The notes under the pieces are model-generated. The model worked only from the letters and a program-made list of their open reading frames with translations. It searched no databases and was not told the origin of the DNA. From assembly GCA_026710945.1 (NCBI GenBank), contig JAPOQA010000016.1:56051-120050 (forward strand): a stretch of DNA of 64,000 nucleotides. The letters run 5' to 3'. Made by a program: the position numbers and the translations under genes. Of this stretch, positions 17,516 through 27,619 are shown one piece after another. Origin of the DNA: Chloroflexota bacterium (lineage in GTDB: Bacteria; Chloroflexota; UBA11872; VXOZ01). Position 1 is the first letter of the stretch. Every line of letters begins with the position of its first letter.

Positions 17516-19132
17516 ATGGCACTCTCTGCAAACCGAACTCGTGCCTTAGTTCTCAGCTTGCTCACCGTTGTGGGCCTAATATTGGTATTAGGCTTTGCCG
17601 GAGTGCTCTACGACCGGATTCGCGGTGTCCCGGACTATCCGTCGCCCGAAATTGAAATGAGTGAAGAAGGAGACCCGGTTGTTAGCGTGCTCCCGAGTCG
17701 CGCCGAGCTTGGCGGGACCGTTTTCATCACCGGAGCGCACTGGCCGGAGGGTGCCCTCATCCGGCTCCAACTTACCTATCCCAACGGAGATTCGGCGGTT
17801 ACGGTCGGCCACACGTGGGCGGATGCCTTCGGTACGTTTCGGGTCCCGTTCGTACTTCCGGTAGACCTCCCGCTGCTTGGTGAAAACGCATTGGTGTTGC
17901 AGGCCCGCGGTGAAACCCCCCGCGGCCGCGAGATCGATCTTGCACTCCCACTGCAGGTAACACGAACCGGTTGGCCGCTGGTAGTGGCAGTAACGGCCGG
18001 CAATGACGAGCCGCTCACCGGCGCACACGTTACCCTCTACGATGCCGTCGGTCAGCTTCTCGCCGAGGCGTTCACGCGGGATGACGGCAAGGCGACTATT
18101 CCAGAGGTGCCGTTGGGTTCTTACATCGTTGGCGTTCGTAAGATCGACTTTGCATTGGTGCGCGCCGAAGTAGAAGTGTCGCGGCGTGAAACGGAGCTCC
18201 CGGTCACCTTGCGCCCAAGTGTCGGAGGCCGTCTGTTTGTCGGCGGCATAGACAACTCACTTACACTCATTGATACTGCCAGCAACTTGCCTATCGCGCG
18301 CCTCGAGGATGTTTCACGCACTTACAGCCTCGTCCGTAGCGTGGACGGACGTTATCTCTACAGCGGCCGCTACGGGGGGGCGATAGTTCGCTTTGACGCT
18401 GCCACGGGCACTGAAGATGAAAGCTTCGAGATAAAGAGCGACTACGTTCAACCGACATTCTTAGTGCTGCGCCCTCGGGACGAGAATACGATGTACGGCC
18501 TCATGCGGTTCCAGGGAGACAATGATGATCGGATCTATCGTATTGTGGCAATCGACATGGAATCCAAGCGGGTTACGTCGAGTGCGACTGATATCCCCTC
18601 CTACGGGCAGCTCATCCTAACTCCGGACGGATCTCGCCTCATTCACGTCGGACACTTGAGTAAATCAATTACCGTCTTGAGCACGGACCCGCTAGCCGTG
18701 CTGCGCACAATTGACGTTAAGGAGAATCCGGGACGGAGTGTCATGGCCCCGGACGGCGCGCGGTTATTCACGACACTGATCGATTCCGGAGTCCTGGCAA
18801 TCGTCAATATTCGCGAAGGAACAGTGGAGCAAGGCGCGACAACGAGCGCCGGCTCCGTCGCGCTTGCACTGCATCCCAGTGCAGAATACCTCTACGTGCT
18901 TAATGGAGTGCTGGGATACTGTCAGGTGCTCGATCCGGAGACCCTTCAGGTAATGGATACTTTTCCGGTGGGACAGCGGCCCCGGACAATGGCGCTCTCC
19001 AGCAATGGGCAATACCTCTACATCGCTGAAGAGAGCAACCCAACCATTCACGTAATCGACACGACAACCTACCAACAGGTCGATGCCATTGCGCTCTCAA
19101 GCAGGGCACGGACGTTGGAGGTCCCGAATTGA
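17516..19132 (+). CDS. membrane-anchored protein with Ig/carboxypeptidase-regulatory-like domains and beta-propeller
   Basis: The 538-residue protein has AAAGGAG just before its ATG. Residues 10-32 form a single membrane anchor (ALVLSLLTVVGLILVLGFAG). An Ig-like domain follows (residues about 50-150, with VFITGAHWPEGALIRLQL), then a carboxypeptidase-regulatory-like fold near 158-220 (GAHVTLYDAVGQ, GKATIPEVPLGSYIVGVR). The rest is a YVTN-type seven-bladed propeller of repeating units such as SLVRSVDGRYLYSG, LALHPSAEYLYVLNG and MALSSNGQYLYIAEE. It probably acts outside the cell as a binding scaffold. No catalytic residues are evident. Confidence 0.75.
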   Translation: MALSANRTRALVLSLLTVVGLILVLGFAGVLYDRIRGVPDYPSPEIEMSEEGDPVVSVLPSRAELGGTVFITGAHWPEGALIRLQLTYPNGDSAVTVGHTWADAFGTFRVPFVLPVDLPLLGENALVLQARGETPRGREIDLALPLQVTRTGWPLVVAVTAGNDEPLTGAHVTLYDAVGQLLAEAFTRDDGKATIPEVPLGSYIVGVRKIDFALVRAEVEVSRRETELPVTLRPSVGGRLFVGGIDNSLTLIDTASNLPIARLEDVSRTYSLVRSVDGRYLYSGRYGGAIVRFDAATGTEDESFEIKSDYVQPTFLVLRPRDENTMYGLMRFQGDNDDRIYRIVAIDMESKRVTSSATDIPSYGQLILTPDGSRLIHVGHLSKSITVLSTDPLAVLRTIDVKENPGRSVMAPDGARLFTTLIDSGVLAIVNIREGTVEQGATTSAGSVALALHPSAEYLYVLNGVLGYCQVLDPETLQVMDTFPVGQRPRTMALSSNGQYLYIAEESNPTIHVIDTTTYQQVDAIALSSRARTLEVPN

Positions 19133-19230
19133 GAGCCGGCGGTCTCGCCATCCCAAATCGCCGCTGAGACCCATTTCCACGGACAGGATCCTGCTCCCCA
19201 TCGTTTCTTTGCAGAAATCTAGCCAAGAGC

Positions 19231-19259
19231 TTGCAAGCTAAATCTCGCCGTGCTATACT
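19231..19259 (+). promoter_or_regulatory. predicted sigma-70-type promoter of the amidase gene
   Basis: TTGCAA (19231-19236) and TATACT (19254-19259) are separated by exactly 17 bp. The element lies about 80 bp upstream of the chosen ATG of the amidase gene, with no other gene between. Confidence 0.55.
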
Positions 19260-19337
19260 AGGCCCGTAAGACCTCTCTACGTTCGTTTGTTCCCATTCAA
19301 TCTTGCCTTTGCCGTATTTTACCTCGGCGAAAGACGT

Positions 19338-20927
19338 ATGCGGTCTATTTGCGTCTCCATTTTCTCAACCCTGCTGATCTTCGTTTTTACCGCGTTAGGA
19401 ATTCCCAGCAGCTTTGTACAAGCGGCGGGTCCACTCGCCGGTAAAGCCATAGTTATCGACCCTGGACATGGCGGCGAAGACCCGGGAGCAGTAGTCAATG
19501 GCTTTAGAGAAAAAGACGTTAATATCCAGATTGCCCTCAAGCTCAAGTCGCTCTTGGAGTCGGCTGGCGCAACCACAATCTATACCCGAGTTGATGACTC
19601 AACTTTGGGAACCAGCGCGAACCATCGCAGATCAGACTTGGAATCCCGCTTGCAGATTGCGAACGAGTCAAATGGAGACATCTTCGTTTCAATTCATGCG
19701 GACTCACTGGCGGATGCCTCACGAACGGGAGTGGTGGTTTTCTTTGGGCCGGAGAGTGGCTACCTCTACCCCCACACACGACCGCCAGAACTAATCGCCC
19801 AAAGTAGAAACCTTGCACGTAGAATTCGAGACAATCTTCAGCAGATCACCCGAGCAGATGACCGCGGCGTACGGTCCGTTCCGTACTACATCCTTGGCAA
19901 GATAAACCTGCCGGCAGTGATCGCGGAGGTTGGTACGTTGACCAACTACGCAGAAGCAATCAAGCTCAATGACCCGAGCTACCAACAGAAGGTTGCAAGT
20001 TCGCTCTACAGTGGCATTCTCTCATACTTTAGCGACCCGGACGGACGATTTGTAGAAGACTTGACAATTCCGGACGGCACGGCAGTGCTCCCAGGCAGCA
20101 ATTTTATCAAGACCTGGAAAGTAATGAACACCGGCGGCGTGCCGTGGGACGGAGACTTTCGGTTGGTTTTCAAAGGCAGAAATCGGTTGGGAGGGCCTGT
20201 GAGCGTGCCATTGCCCTACCTCATGCCAGGACAGACCGGCGCAGTGAGTGTTGAGCTTCGGGCCCCAACGGTATGCGGCGACTGCATGGGAGTTTGGTCC
20301 ATGCAAGGTCCCGGTGGAATGAACCTTGGTGACGATCTTTGGGTGAGCATCGGCTTGCGAGACAAGCTTCCCACTGACCCAGTGCCAAGAATTGAAGGTC
20401 CGGATGTGACGTACTTCAATCAAACAGGGCACAACATCTTTGGTGGGTTTCGCAGGTTCTTTGAGGCGTTCGGTGGAGTTGATGTCTTTGGCTTTCCCCG
20501 CACCGAAGAAATGACGGAAGAAGGCATGACGGTCCAGTATTTCCAGCGGGCACGGTTTGAGTATCATCCGAAATTCGCCGGTACCCCCTATGAAGTTCAG
20601 CTGACACTGCTCGGCAATGAAATCCGCAGAGGTGAACCTGCTGCCGAAACGGTGGCGCCGATGCCGACTACAGAGACCCAACAGTACTTCCCCGAGACAG
20701 GACACTCAGTTCACTTCGCCTTCCTAAAGTTTTTCCGCGAGAATGGCGGCATCTACATCTTTGGTTATCCCATTTCACAAGAAATTGTTGAGGATGGTCG
20801 AATCGTGCAGTATTTCCAACGTGCTCGCTTCGAATACCATCCACAACATGCCGGTACACGTTACGAAGTGCAGCTAGGACTCTTGGGCGACGCAATTCTT
20901 CGCCAAAGGGCATTGCTCTTCGACTGA
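19338..20927 (+). CDS. exported N-acetylmuramoyl-L-alanine amidase with NBR1-type Ig and two LGFP-like repeats
   Basis: The protein has 529 residues from the ATG at 19338. A TTG at 19287 would bury the signal peptide and is rejected. A signal peptide ends near SFVQAAG. The Amidase_3 domain (about 30-225) shows the zinc ligands in VIDPGHGGEDPGA, REKDVN and FVSIHADS, and the catalytic Glu in VIAEVGTLTN. It cleaves the stem peptide from the sugar chain of peptidoglycan. An Ig-like domain of the NBR1 type follows (LPGSNFIKTWKVMNTGG), then two copies of a repeat of about 75 residues ending VQYFQRARFEYHP. Such repeats are thought to bind the cell surface. Confidence 0.88.
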   Translation: MRSICVSIFSTLLIFVFTALGIPSSFVQAAGPLAGKAIVIDPGHGGEDPGAVVNGFREKDVNIQIALKLKSLLESAGATTIYTRVDDSTLGTSANHRRSDLESRLQIANESNGDIFVSIHADSLADASRTGVVVFFGPESGYLYPHTRPPELIAQSRNLARRIRDNLQQITRADDRGVRSVPYYILGKINLPAVIAEVGTLTNYAEAIKLNDPSYQQKVASSLYSGILSYFSDPDGRFVEDLTIPDGTAVLPGSNFIKTWKVMNTGGVPWDGDFRLVFKGRNRLGGPVSVPLPYLMPGQTGAVSVELRAPTVCGDCMGVWSMQGPGGMNLGDDLWVSIGLRDKLPTDPVPRIEGPDVTYFNQTGHNIFGGFRRFFEAFGGVDVFGFPRTEEMTEEGMTVQYFQRARFEYHPKFAGTPYEVQLTLLGNEIRRGEPAAETVAPMPTTETQQYFPETGHSVHFAFLKFFRENGGIYIFGYPISQEIVEDGRIVQYFQRARFEYHPQHAGTRYEVQLGLLGDAILRQRALLFD

Positions 20928-20963
20928 GATCCCTGCCTTCGTGTATTCATCAAATTGAATGTA

Positions 20964-20990
20964 CGTATATGTTGCCCACAAACATATACG
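20964..20990. promoter_or_regulatory. 10-bp perfect inverted repeat
   Basis: CGTATATGTT (20964-20973) is the exact inverse complement of AACATATACG (20981-20990), with a 7-bp spacer. It lies downstream of the amidase gene. The even spacing and AT-rich arms look like a binding site for a dimeric regulator, though a weak hairpin is also possible. The bound protein is unknown. Confidence 0.35.
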
Positions 20991-21016
20991 CACCGATCCT
21001 TCCTCCATTTTTCCTG

Positions 21017-21052
21017 ATGACAAGCCGCTCGTACGCCCGGGCGGCTTGTCAT
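21017..21052 (+). terminator. hairpin terminator after the amidase gene
   Basis: ATGACAAGCCGC (21017-21028) pairs perfectly with GCGGCTTGTCAT (21041-21052), a 12-bp stem with a 12-nt loop. It lies 90 bp after the amidase stop codon. The following T-run is short, so termination may be partial. Confidence 0.6.
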
Positions 21053-21221
21053 TTAACGGATACAGGCTTAAGGCGTACAATTCATGCTGTGATCAAACGC
21101 TGTCATCCAGCAGAGCCACCATTGGTTTCAATGGCGCAAACTTAGCAAGTATTTGGTGGGGAAGTGAGCATTGTGAAGTCCGACGGCTTCTTTTGGGAAC
21201 ACACGAAAAACGCGGATATTT

Positions 21222-21250
21222 TTGCCATATCTCATATGGCTGTGTATGAT
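21222..21250 (+). promoter_or_regulatory. predicted upstream promoter (P1) of the lon operon
   Basis: TTGCCA (21222-21227) is followed after 17 bp by TATGAT (21245-21250). A perfect palindrome, GCCATAT-CTC-ATATGGC (21224-21240), overlaps the -35 box and spacer and could be a repressor site. It lies 28 bp upstream of a second promoter-like element. Confidence 0.5.
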
Positions 21251-21276
21251 AAGGGTATGTGCGTTGATGCAGTTTA

Positions 21277-21306
21277 GTTGACACGGAGACACTCAAGCTG
21301 TAAGAT
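21277..21306 (+). promoter_or_regulatory. predicted lon-operon promoter (P2) with HAIR-like HspR operator
   Basis: TTGACA (21278-21283), a perfect -35 box, is followed after exactly 17 bp by TAAGAT (21301-21306). The spacer holds ACTCAAG (21291-21297), identical to the right half of the HAIR operator (CTTGAGT-N7-ACTCAAG) bound by HspR. The left half, GTTGACA at the correct 7-bp distance, keeps the TTGA core and overlaps the -35 box. Binding here would block RNA polymerase. The hspR gene is in the same operon, which suggests autorepression of the whole heat-shock unit. Confidence 0.6.
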
Positions 21307-21352
21307 GAGTTTAGTGAAGCATTCCTGTGGGAATAGATGAGGACACATTGGC

Positions 21353-23830
21353 ATGGCCAAGCTGCCTGAAGAAGGACAACAGTTGAACGAGGACTCAGCA
21401 CAGCAAAAACTTGTGCGCCTGCCAGTGGTAGTACTTACGGATTCCGTTGTGTTTCCACATATGACGGTGCCTTTGCGCCTGGAAGATGAGGCTGCATTCC
21501 GAGCAGTATCGGCGGCGACTGAGGGCGATCATAAAGTGCTGCTTCTCACGCCAGACAAGGAATTCAACCTTAAGCGACCGAAGCGTGAGCATGCCGGCAC
21601 AGTGGGCACCATTGCCGGCGTAGGTCAGCTCATTCGACTCCCAGACGGCAAACATCAGGCGCTCTTCCAAGGCCAACAACGGGGCCGCTTGAACGACATT
21701 TGGAAGAAGAAGCACTTGATCGCTGAGGTCGAAGCTGTTGATGAGGTGGTCGAGTCTACTTTGGAAACTGAAGCCTTGGTGCGGAGCGTAATCAACCAAA
21801 TTGAAGCATACGTTGAAAAAGAGCCCCAGGTGCCGCGCGACGCGGTAGCGGTGGCGCGGGGCATGGATGATCCCGGTCGCCTTGCTGACCTGTTTGGCTA
21901 CGCCCCGGAGCTGACCTTGGATGAACGGCGTGTACTGCTCGGCATCATCGACCCCGTGGAACGGCTGCAGCGCGTCTACCGCATTATGGCCCGTCAACTG
22001 CAAATCTCTGAGGTCAAGTCGCGCATCCAAGGCGAGATCCAGCAGGGCATGGAGAAAGCCCAGCGCGAGTATTACCTCCGAGAACAGCTAAAGGCGATCC
22101 ACCGTGAACTGGGAGAGGCCAACCCACAACTGGCTGAGATCGAAGAAATCAAAAAGGCCATCGAAGAATCGAACATGCCGGACGAGGTAAAGGACAAGGC
22201 GCGGCACGAGGCCGGACGTTTGGGCAACATGCCATCGGCGTCACCTGAAGTCGGCATTGTGCGCACCTACCTTGAGTGGCTCCTCGGGCTGCCGTGGGCA
22301 AGTAGCTCAGATGAAGAAATTGACATAAGCCAAGTCAAGACAATCCTGGATCAAGATCACTATGGTCTCGACAAAGTTAAAGATCGCATTCTCGAGTATC
22401 TGGCCGTGCGCAGCCTCGCCAAGCATGCGCGGACCCCCATACTCTGTCTCATAGGTCCACCAGGGGTAGGCAAGACGTCTCTCGGCCGTTCGATAGCACG
22501 AGCCTTGGACCGCAAGTTCGTTCGCATTAGTTTGGGCGGCGTACGTGATGAAGGGGAGATCAGAGGTCATCGCCGCACGTACATTGGCGCACTACCCGGC
22601 AGGATAATACAGGGAATGCGACAAGGTGGAGTAAATAATCCGGTCTTCGTGCTGGATGAGATTGATAAGCTCGGCTACGACTTCCGCGGCGATCCTTCAA
22701 GCGCCATGCTCGAAGTGCTCGACCCGGAACAGAACTTTAGCTTTTCCGATCACTACCTAGAAGTTCCCTACGATCTCTCCAACGTCCTCTTTGTAGCGAC
22801 GGGGAACTTGATGGAGACTATCCCGCCCGCCCTTCTCGATCGCATGGCAGTCATCAACATATCGGGCTATACGGAGGAAGAGAAACTCCACATTGCTCGG
22901 GGGTACTTGGTACCGAGGCAACTCAAGCAGCATGGGCTCACACGGTCGCAATGCAAAATGACGGACGACGGTTTGCGCAGAATAGTCCGCGGCTACACGG
23001 CAGAAGCCGGTGTGCGGAACTTGGAACGGCAGATCGCCACCATCGACCGGAAAGTCGCGCGCTTGGTAGCCGCAGGCGAACAGAAGTCGGTTCGCATCGG
23101 TCCCCGCCGCGTGCAGGAATTGCTGGGACCGGAGAAGCTCAACACGAAGCCCGACAAGCGGCAGAATGAGGTCGGCGTGGTTACCGGTCTAGCTTGGACC
23201 GCCGCAGGCGGCGAGATCAGCACGGTAGAAGCTGCACTCATGAAAGGCAAGGGCAATCTGATCTTGACAGGCCGACTGGGAGAAGTCATGCAAGAGTCCG
23301 CAGTGACGGCACTTTCCTTTGCGCGCGCTAAGGCACGGGCATTCAACATCGCGGCGGACGTCATTGAAAAGAACGACCTCCATGTGCACGTGCCCGCTGG
23401 CGCCGTGCCAAAGGAAGGACCTTCCGCGGGGGTGGCGATGGCAACGTCGATTGTCTCCATCTTCACCCAACGTCCCGTGAGCAAAGACATTGCGATGACC
23501 GGTGAGGTCACCTTGCGCGGCCGGGTGCTGCCGGTGAGCGGGCTCAAAGAGAAGCTGCTCGCGGCCCACCGAGCGGGCATGCAGTCCGTGGTTCTTCCCA
23601 GCAAGAACAAGCATAGCCTGGAGGATGTTCCCAAGGAAGCGCTCGATCAGTTGAAGATCATTTGGGCCGACACCATGGATGAGGTGCTTGACGCCGCATT
23701 ATTGAAGGCCGATTCGAGTAACAAGAGCAAGACGAATTTCCCGACAAGAAAGCGGAGACTCCCGGCGCCACCGCCAGAGAGTCACCCGGTTGTAACACCG
23801 ATCAGTCCAACGATAGCTGAGGAGGCATAG
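21353..23830 (+). CDS. lon: ATP-dependent protease Lon
   Basis: The 825-residue protein has the usual Lon length. It has the N-terminal substrate-binding LAN domain from about residue 20 ([20 protein letters not shown]). The Walker A box GPPGVGKTS begins at residue 368 and Walker B is [11 protein letters not shown]. The C-terminal protease domain has catalytic Ser691 in [11 protein letters not shown] and Lys734 in [11 protein letters not shown]. It degrades misfolded and regulatory proteins in the cytoplasm. It is the first gene of the heat-shock operon and its stop codon is 5 bp from dnaK. Two promoter-like elements, one with an HspR-type operator, precede it. Confidence 0.97.
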   Translation: MAKLPEEGQQLNEDSAQQKLVRLPVVVLTDSVVFPHMTVPLRLEDEAAFRAVSAATEGDHKVLLLTPDKEFNLKRPKREHAGTVGTIAGVGQLIRLPDGKHQALFQGQQRGRLNDIWKKKHLIAEVEAVDEVVESTLETEALVRSVINQIEAYVEKEPQVPRDAVAVARGMDDPGRLADLFGYAPELTLDERRVLLGIIDPVERLQRVYRIMARQLQISEVKSRIQGEIQQGMEKAQREYYLREQLKAIHRELGEANPQLAEIEEIKKAIEESNMPDEVKDKARHEAGRLGNMPSASPEVGIVRTYLEWLLGLPWASSSDEEIDISQVKTILDQDHYGLDKVKDRILEYLAVRSLAKHARTPILCLIGPPGVGKTSLGRSIARALDRKFVRISLGGVRDEGEIRGHRRTYIGALPGRIIQGMRQGGVNNPVFVLDEIDKLGYDFRGDPSSAMLEVLDPEQNFSFSDHYLEVPYDLSNVLFVATGNLMETIPPALLDRMAVINISGYTEEEKLHIARGYLVPRQLKQHGLTRSQCKMTDDGLRRIVRGYTAEAGVRNLERQIATIDRKVARLVAAGEQKSVRIGPRRVQELLGPEKLNTKPDKRQNEVGVVTGLAWTAAGGEISTVEAALMKGKGNLILTGRLGEVMQESAVTALSFARAKARAFNIAADVIEKNDLHVHVPAGAVPKEGPSAGVAMATSIVSIFTQRPVSKDIAMTGEVTLRGRVLPVSGLKEKLLAAHRAGMQSVVLPSKNKHSLEDVPKEALDQLKIIWADTMDEVLDAALLKADSSNKSKTNFPTRKRRLPAPPPESHPVVTPISPTIAEEA

Positions 23831-23835
23831 CGAGT

Positions 23836-25803
23836 ATGGGCAAAATCATTGGTATAGACCTAGGCACGACCAACTCCGTGGTCGCAGTGATGGAAGGCGG
23901 TGACCCGGTAGTCATCCCAACTTCGGAAGGTGGAGACCTCTGCCCTTCTGTGGTGGCTTTCACCAAGGGTGAAGAGCGCCTGGTAGGCCAATTGGCGAGA
24001 CGCCAAGCCGTGCTGAATCCGGAAAATACGGTATCTTCTATCAAGCGTTTCATGGGCCATCGCCAAGATGAAGTGCAGAACGAAAACCGACTGGTTGCTT
24101 ACTCGATTACGAAGGGCCCAAAAGGGGAAGCGCGAGTTGCGGTTCCGGCTCTGGGCAAAGACTTTACCCCGGAAGAAATCGCCGCGATGATCCTGCAGAA
24201 GCTCAAGGGCGACGCTGAGAAATATCTCGGTGAGGAGGTCACGCAGGCCGTAATCACCGTGCCGGCGTACTTCAATGACAGCCAGCGGCAGGCCACGAAA
24301 AATGCGGGCCAGATTGCCGGCCTGGAGGTGCTGCGCATTATCAATGAGCCCACCGCCGCATCTCTCGCGTATGGTCTGGAGAAGAAGACTACAGAGACTA
24401 TTCTGGTCTGGGACTTGGGCGGAGGAACGTTTGACGTCTCAATTCTTGAAGTTGGCGATGGCGTGTTTGAGGTCAAGTCTACGGCGGGGGATACCCATCT
24501 CGGCGGAGACGACTACGACGACAAGATCGTCAGCCATCTCGCAGAGCAGTTTCAGAGCGATGAAGGAATTGACCTGCGCAAGGACCGGCAGGCACTGCAA
24601 CGTTTGATCGAAGCTGCGGAGAAAGCCAAGGTTGAGCTTTCCACAATGGTCCAGACAGAGATCAATCTGCCATACATCACCGCCGACCAGAACGGTCCAA
24701 AGCACTTGTCCCACACCCTGACGCGCGCCCGGTTCGAAGACCTGACCGCCACGCTAACTGAGCGTACCCAGAGACCCTTCCAGCAGGCCTTGAGTGATGC
24801 CGCGCTTGGCCCCAATGACATTGATGAAGTGGTGCTCGTGGGTGGCGCAACCCGCATGCCGGTGATTCAAGAACTGGTCAAGAAGCTTATCGGCAAAGAC
24901 CCCCACCAAGGCGTCAATCCGGATGAAGTTGTGGCCGTTGGCGCGGCTATCCAGGCTGGCGTGCTTGGTGGCGAGGTGCAGGACGTCGTCTTACTTGACG
25001 TAACACCGTTAAGTCTTGGTGTCGAGACGCTCGGCGGAGTCTTTACGAAGATGATCGAGCGCAACACTACTGTGCCGACCCGGAAGGGCGAGATTTTCTC
25101 GACCGCGCAAGACGGTCAGAATGCCGTAGACATCATGGTCTTCCAGGGCGAACGCCCAATGGCAAAAGACAACATGCTGTTAGGCCAGTTCCGTCTGGAG
25201 GGCATCCCGCCTGCACCGCGCGGCGTACCACAGGTTGAAGTCACGTTTGATATCGACGCCAATGGCATTTTGAACGTAACGGCCAAGGACTTGGGCAGCG
25301 GCAAAGAGCAAAATGTGACTATCCACGCCTCCACCACGCTCAGCAAGGAGCAGGTGGACCAGATGGTCAAGGAAGCCGAAGAGCATGCCGACGACGACCG
25401 CGCCCGGGCAGAGGAAGTGGAATTGCGAAACCGCGCGGACACGCTCCTGTACCAAACGGAACGAACACTCAAGGACCTCGGCGACGAGGTGCCGGAGGAA
25501 GACCGCACGGCTGTTGAGGAAGCGCTGGAAAGACTGCGCGAGGCACTGAAGGGCGAGGATGCAACGAGCATCAACGCGGCGGTGGAAGAGGTGGAGCAAG
25601 CGTCTTTGAAGATTGGTGAGGCCATGTATGCCAAGGCCGGCGCCGCGCAAGGTGAAGACGGCGATCCGGTTGGCGCTGCCGCAAGCCCGCAAGAAAGCAG
25701 CACCGAAACTACGGATGACAGTGTCGTCGATGCTGAATTCCGTGCCACAGATGAATCGGAAACTGACGATAAGGCGGAATCGTCAGACAGTGAGAAGCGG
25801 TAG
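23836..25803 (+). CDS. dnaK: chaperone DnaK (Hsp70)
   Basis: The 655-residue protein opens with the Hsp70 nucleotide-binding signature [35 protein letters not shown] ([12 protein letters not shown]) and [18 protein letters not shown] follow. The substrate-binding domain begins near residue 395 with [16 protein letters not shown], and an acidic disordered tail ends the protein. It folds and refolds proteins with DnaJ and GrpE, encoded next. Its ribosome site GAGGAGG lies in the end of lon, so the two genes are translationally close. No separate promoter or CIRCE element is seen in the 5-bp gap. Confidence 0.98.
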   Translation: MGKIIGIDLGTTNSVVAVMEGGDPVVIPTSEGGDLCPSVVAFTKGEERLVGQLARRQAVLNPENTVSSIKRFMGHRQDEVQNENRLVAYSITKGPKGEARVAVPALGKDFTPEEIAAMILQKLKGDAEKYLGEEVTQAVITVPAYFNDSQRQATKNAGQIAGLEVLRIINEPTAASLAYGLEKKTTETILVWDLGGGTFDVSILEVGDGVFEVKSTAGDTHLGGDDYDDKIVSHLAEQFQSDEGIDLRKDRQALQRLIEAAEKAKVELSTMVQTEINLPYITADQNGPKHLSHTLTRARFEDLTATLTERTQRPFQQALSDAALGPNDIDEVVLVGGATRMPVIQELVKKLIGKDPHQGVNPDEVVAVGAAIQAGVLGGEVQDVVLLDVTPLSLGVETLGGVFTKMIERNTTVPTRKGEIFSTAQDGQNAVDIMVFQGERPMAKDNMLLGQFRLEGIPPAPRGVPQVEVTFDIDANGILNVTAKDLGSGKEQNVTIHASTTLSKEQVDQMVKEAEEHADDDRARAEEVELRNRADTLLYQTERTLKDLGDEVPEEDRTAVEEALERLREALKGEDATSINAAVEEVEQASLKIGEAMYAKAGAAQGEDGDPVGAAASPQESSTETTDDSVVDAEFRATDESETDDKAESSDSEKR

Positions 25804-25851
25804 CACAACGGCGCCTTAATCAGCCACCGCTCTGTGGGAGGTAGGAATCTC

Positions 25852-26499
25852 GTGGCACAGTCTCAACAAAGCGAACAGTCAGGTAGGGGAAACCCGGAAG
25901 TCAGCGCTGCTTCTCCGGGGTGGGATGAGGAAGTTCAGGGCTCGCCAGCCTGTGAAGCCGATGAAGATGTACCAACAGAAGAACCCAGCTCAGAGACAAC
26001 GTTGAAAGAGCAACTTGCTGCTGCGACGCAGGAAGCCGAGATGTACAAGGATAGATTCCTGCGTGCGCGGGCCGATTTAGAGAATTACCGCAGGAGATCA
26101 GTCCAATTCATCGCAGAGGGTGTCCGCGACGGCCAGAAGCAGATTTTCTACGCTATCCTGCCTGTTGTCGACAACCTTGAGAGAGCAGTTGCATATCAGG
26201 AGCAGCATCAGGTGAACACTGTTGAAGACTTACTCACCGGAGTTCGCATGACCCTGGTGCAGCTTCACGATGCGTTGGAAAGTCTGGAAGTAAAGCGTAT
26301 TTCGGCCGTGGGAGAGTTCTTCGATCCACGTTTTCACGAAGCTGTAGAAGTGCAGCCGGTACAGGGCGACGAGGTTGCAGATACGGTCGTTGGCGAAATT
26401 CAGACCGGCTATCTGTTTGGCGACACGGTACTGCGTCCCGCGAGAGTCCGGGTGGCGCAGACTCGCCAAGCGGATGAGGACTTGATGGAGACACCATAG
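25852..26499 (+). CDS. grpE: nucleotide exchange factor GrpE
   Basis: The 215-residue protein is read from GTG 25852, because the GGGAGG ribosome site lies inside the longer frame beginning at GTG 25834. An acidic disordered N-terminus leads to a long coiled coil (about 45-100, with KDRFLRARADLENYRRR). The C-terminal beta domain has GEFFDPRFHEAVEVQP and ends with VLRPARVRVA, both family signatures. It releases ADP from DnaK. It lies 48 bp after dnaK and 54 bp before dnaJ in the same operon. Confidence 0.95.
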   Translation: MAQSQQSEQSGRGNPEVSAASPGWDEEVQGSPACEADEDVPTEEPSSETTLKEQLAAATQEAEMYKDRFLRARADLENYRRRSVQFIAEGVRDGQKQIFYAILPVVDNLERAVAYQEQHQVNTVEDLLTGVRMTLVQLHDALESLEVKRISAVGEFFDPRFHEAVEVQPVQGDEVADTVVGEIQTGYLFGDTVLRPARVRVAQTRQADEDLMETP

Positions 26500-26553
26500 A
26501 CGGCGCCAGGTTTTGTAGCTTAGCGTTACACCCTGCGCTGTAAAGAGAGTGCA

Positions 26554-27567
26554 ATGGAGTTCAAGGACTACTACAAGGTACTGGGCGTTACGCCAAAGTC
26601 CTCGACGAAGGAAATTAAGGAGACCTATCGGCGGCTTGCCCGCAAGTATCATCCGGACGTGAACCCTGGTGACGTTGGCGCAGAGAACCGCTTCAAAGAG
26701 ATAAATGAAGCGTATGAGGCGCTCCGGGATGAGAAGAAGCGGGCGCGCTACGATCAGGTGCGGGCAGCACATCAGTCTGGTCGTTCCTGGCAAACGCATG
26801 CCCGGACCGGCGCTGGTGACGGTTTCCCCTTTGACCTAGGTGGGCTCGGCGGCATTGACTTCGATCGCTTCGGTCGCGGCAACGTTGGGCCCGGCGGTTT
26901 CTCAGACTTTTTCGAGTCGCTCTTCGGTCGTGCACAGCGTTCAGGTGATCAACTAGGCCGAGACTTAGAACAAGAGATCGAGGTCACGCTCGCAGAAGCC
27001 TACGCCGGCACCAACCGCACTTTTAACCTGCAAGTCCCGGTTCAATGTCCCATGTGTTCCGGTCTCGGGCGCACGGAGAATATGGTGTGCACGGAGTGCC
27101 GGGGTAGTGGCACTCGAATGAGGCAACGCCGGCTCGACGTAAAGATCCCGGCCGGTGTGCGTGAAGGCTCTCGTATCCGAGTCGCAGGAGAAGGACATCC
27201 TGGAAAGAATGGAGTACGCGGCAACCTGTATTTGATTGTGAAGATTGCCGTGGACCCTCGCTTTGAATTGAAATCGGACGACTTGCACGTGAATGTACAA
27301 GTGGACCTGGTTGACGCCGTCCTGGGCGCTGAAGTTAAGGTGCCGATGCCAGACGGCAACAGCGTTGTTATGCGCATTCCGGTTGAGACTCAAAACGGTC
27401 AGGTATTTCGTCTTGCCGGCCAAGGTATGCCAAGACTAAAGAGCGGCGAGCGCGGCAGTCTGTACGTACGGGTTCAGGTTCGCTTGCCAAAGGGACTGAC
27501 TCCACGCGAAAAAGAGCTCTTTGCAGAATTAGCGCAACTTCGCAAGGGTAGCCCGGTAACTGCCTAA
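26554..27567 (+). CDS. dnaJ: DnaJ-type chaperone with a half zinc finger
   Basis: The 337-residue protein has a J domain at 1-70 (DYYKVLGVTPKSSTKEIKET, with the HPD motif that stimulates DnaK), a Gly/Phe-rich linker to about 125, and C-terminal substrate-binding domains. The zinc region is reduced: only two C-x-x-C-x-G-x-G repeats are present (CPMCSGLG and CTECRGSG) instead of the four of classical DnaJ, so one zinc ion at most can bind. This makes it intermediate between DnaJ and CbpA types. It is placed in the dnaK operon and is the likely main co-chaperone. Confidence 0.92.
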   Translation: MEFKDYYKVLGVTPKSSTKEIKETYRRLARKYHPDVNPGDVGAENRFKEINEAYEALRDEKKRARYDQVRAAHQSGRSWQTHARTGAGDGFPFDLGGLGGIDFDRFGRGNVGPGGFSDFFESLFGRAQRSGDQLGRDLEQEIEVTLAEAYAGTNRTFNLQVPVQCPMCSGLGRTENMVCTECRGSGTRMRQRRLDVKIPAGVREGSRIRVAGEGHPGKNGVRGNLYLIVKIAVDPRFELKSDDLHVNVQVDLVDAVLGAEVKVPMPDGNSVVMRIPVETQNGQVFRLAGQGMPRLKSGERGSLYVRVQVRLPKGLTPREKELFAELAQLRKGSPVTA

Positions 27568-27619
27568 ATGGTACGTGTGGGAATGGCGGCAAGGCTGCTC
27601 TGAGAGATTGAGGGATTTC

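Noticed and set aside
23820..23840. CIRCE operator before dnaK
   Set aside because: Only 5 bp separate lon and dnaK, with no TTAGCACTC-type repeat; control is better explained by HspR.
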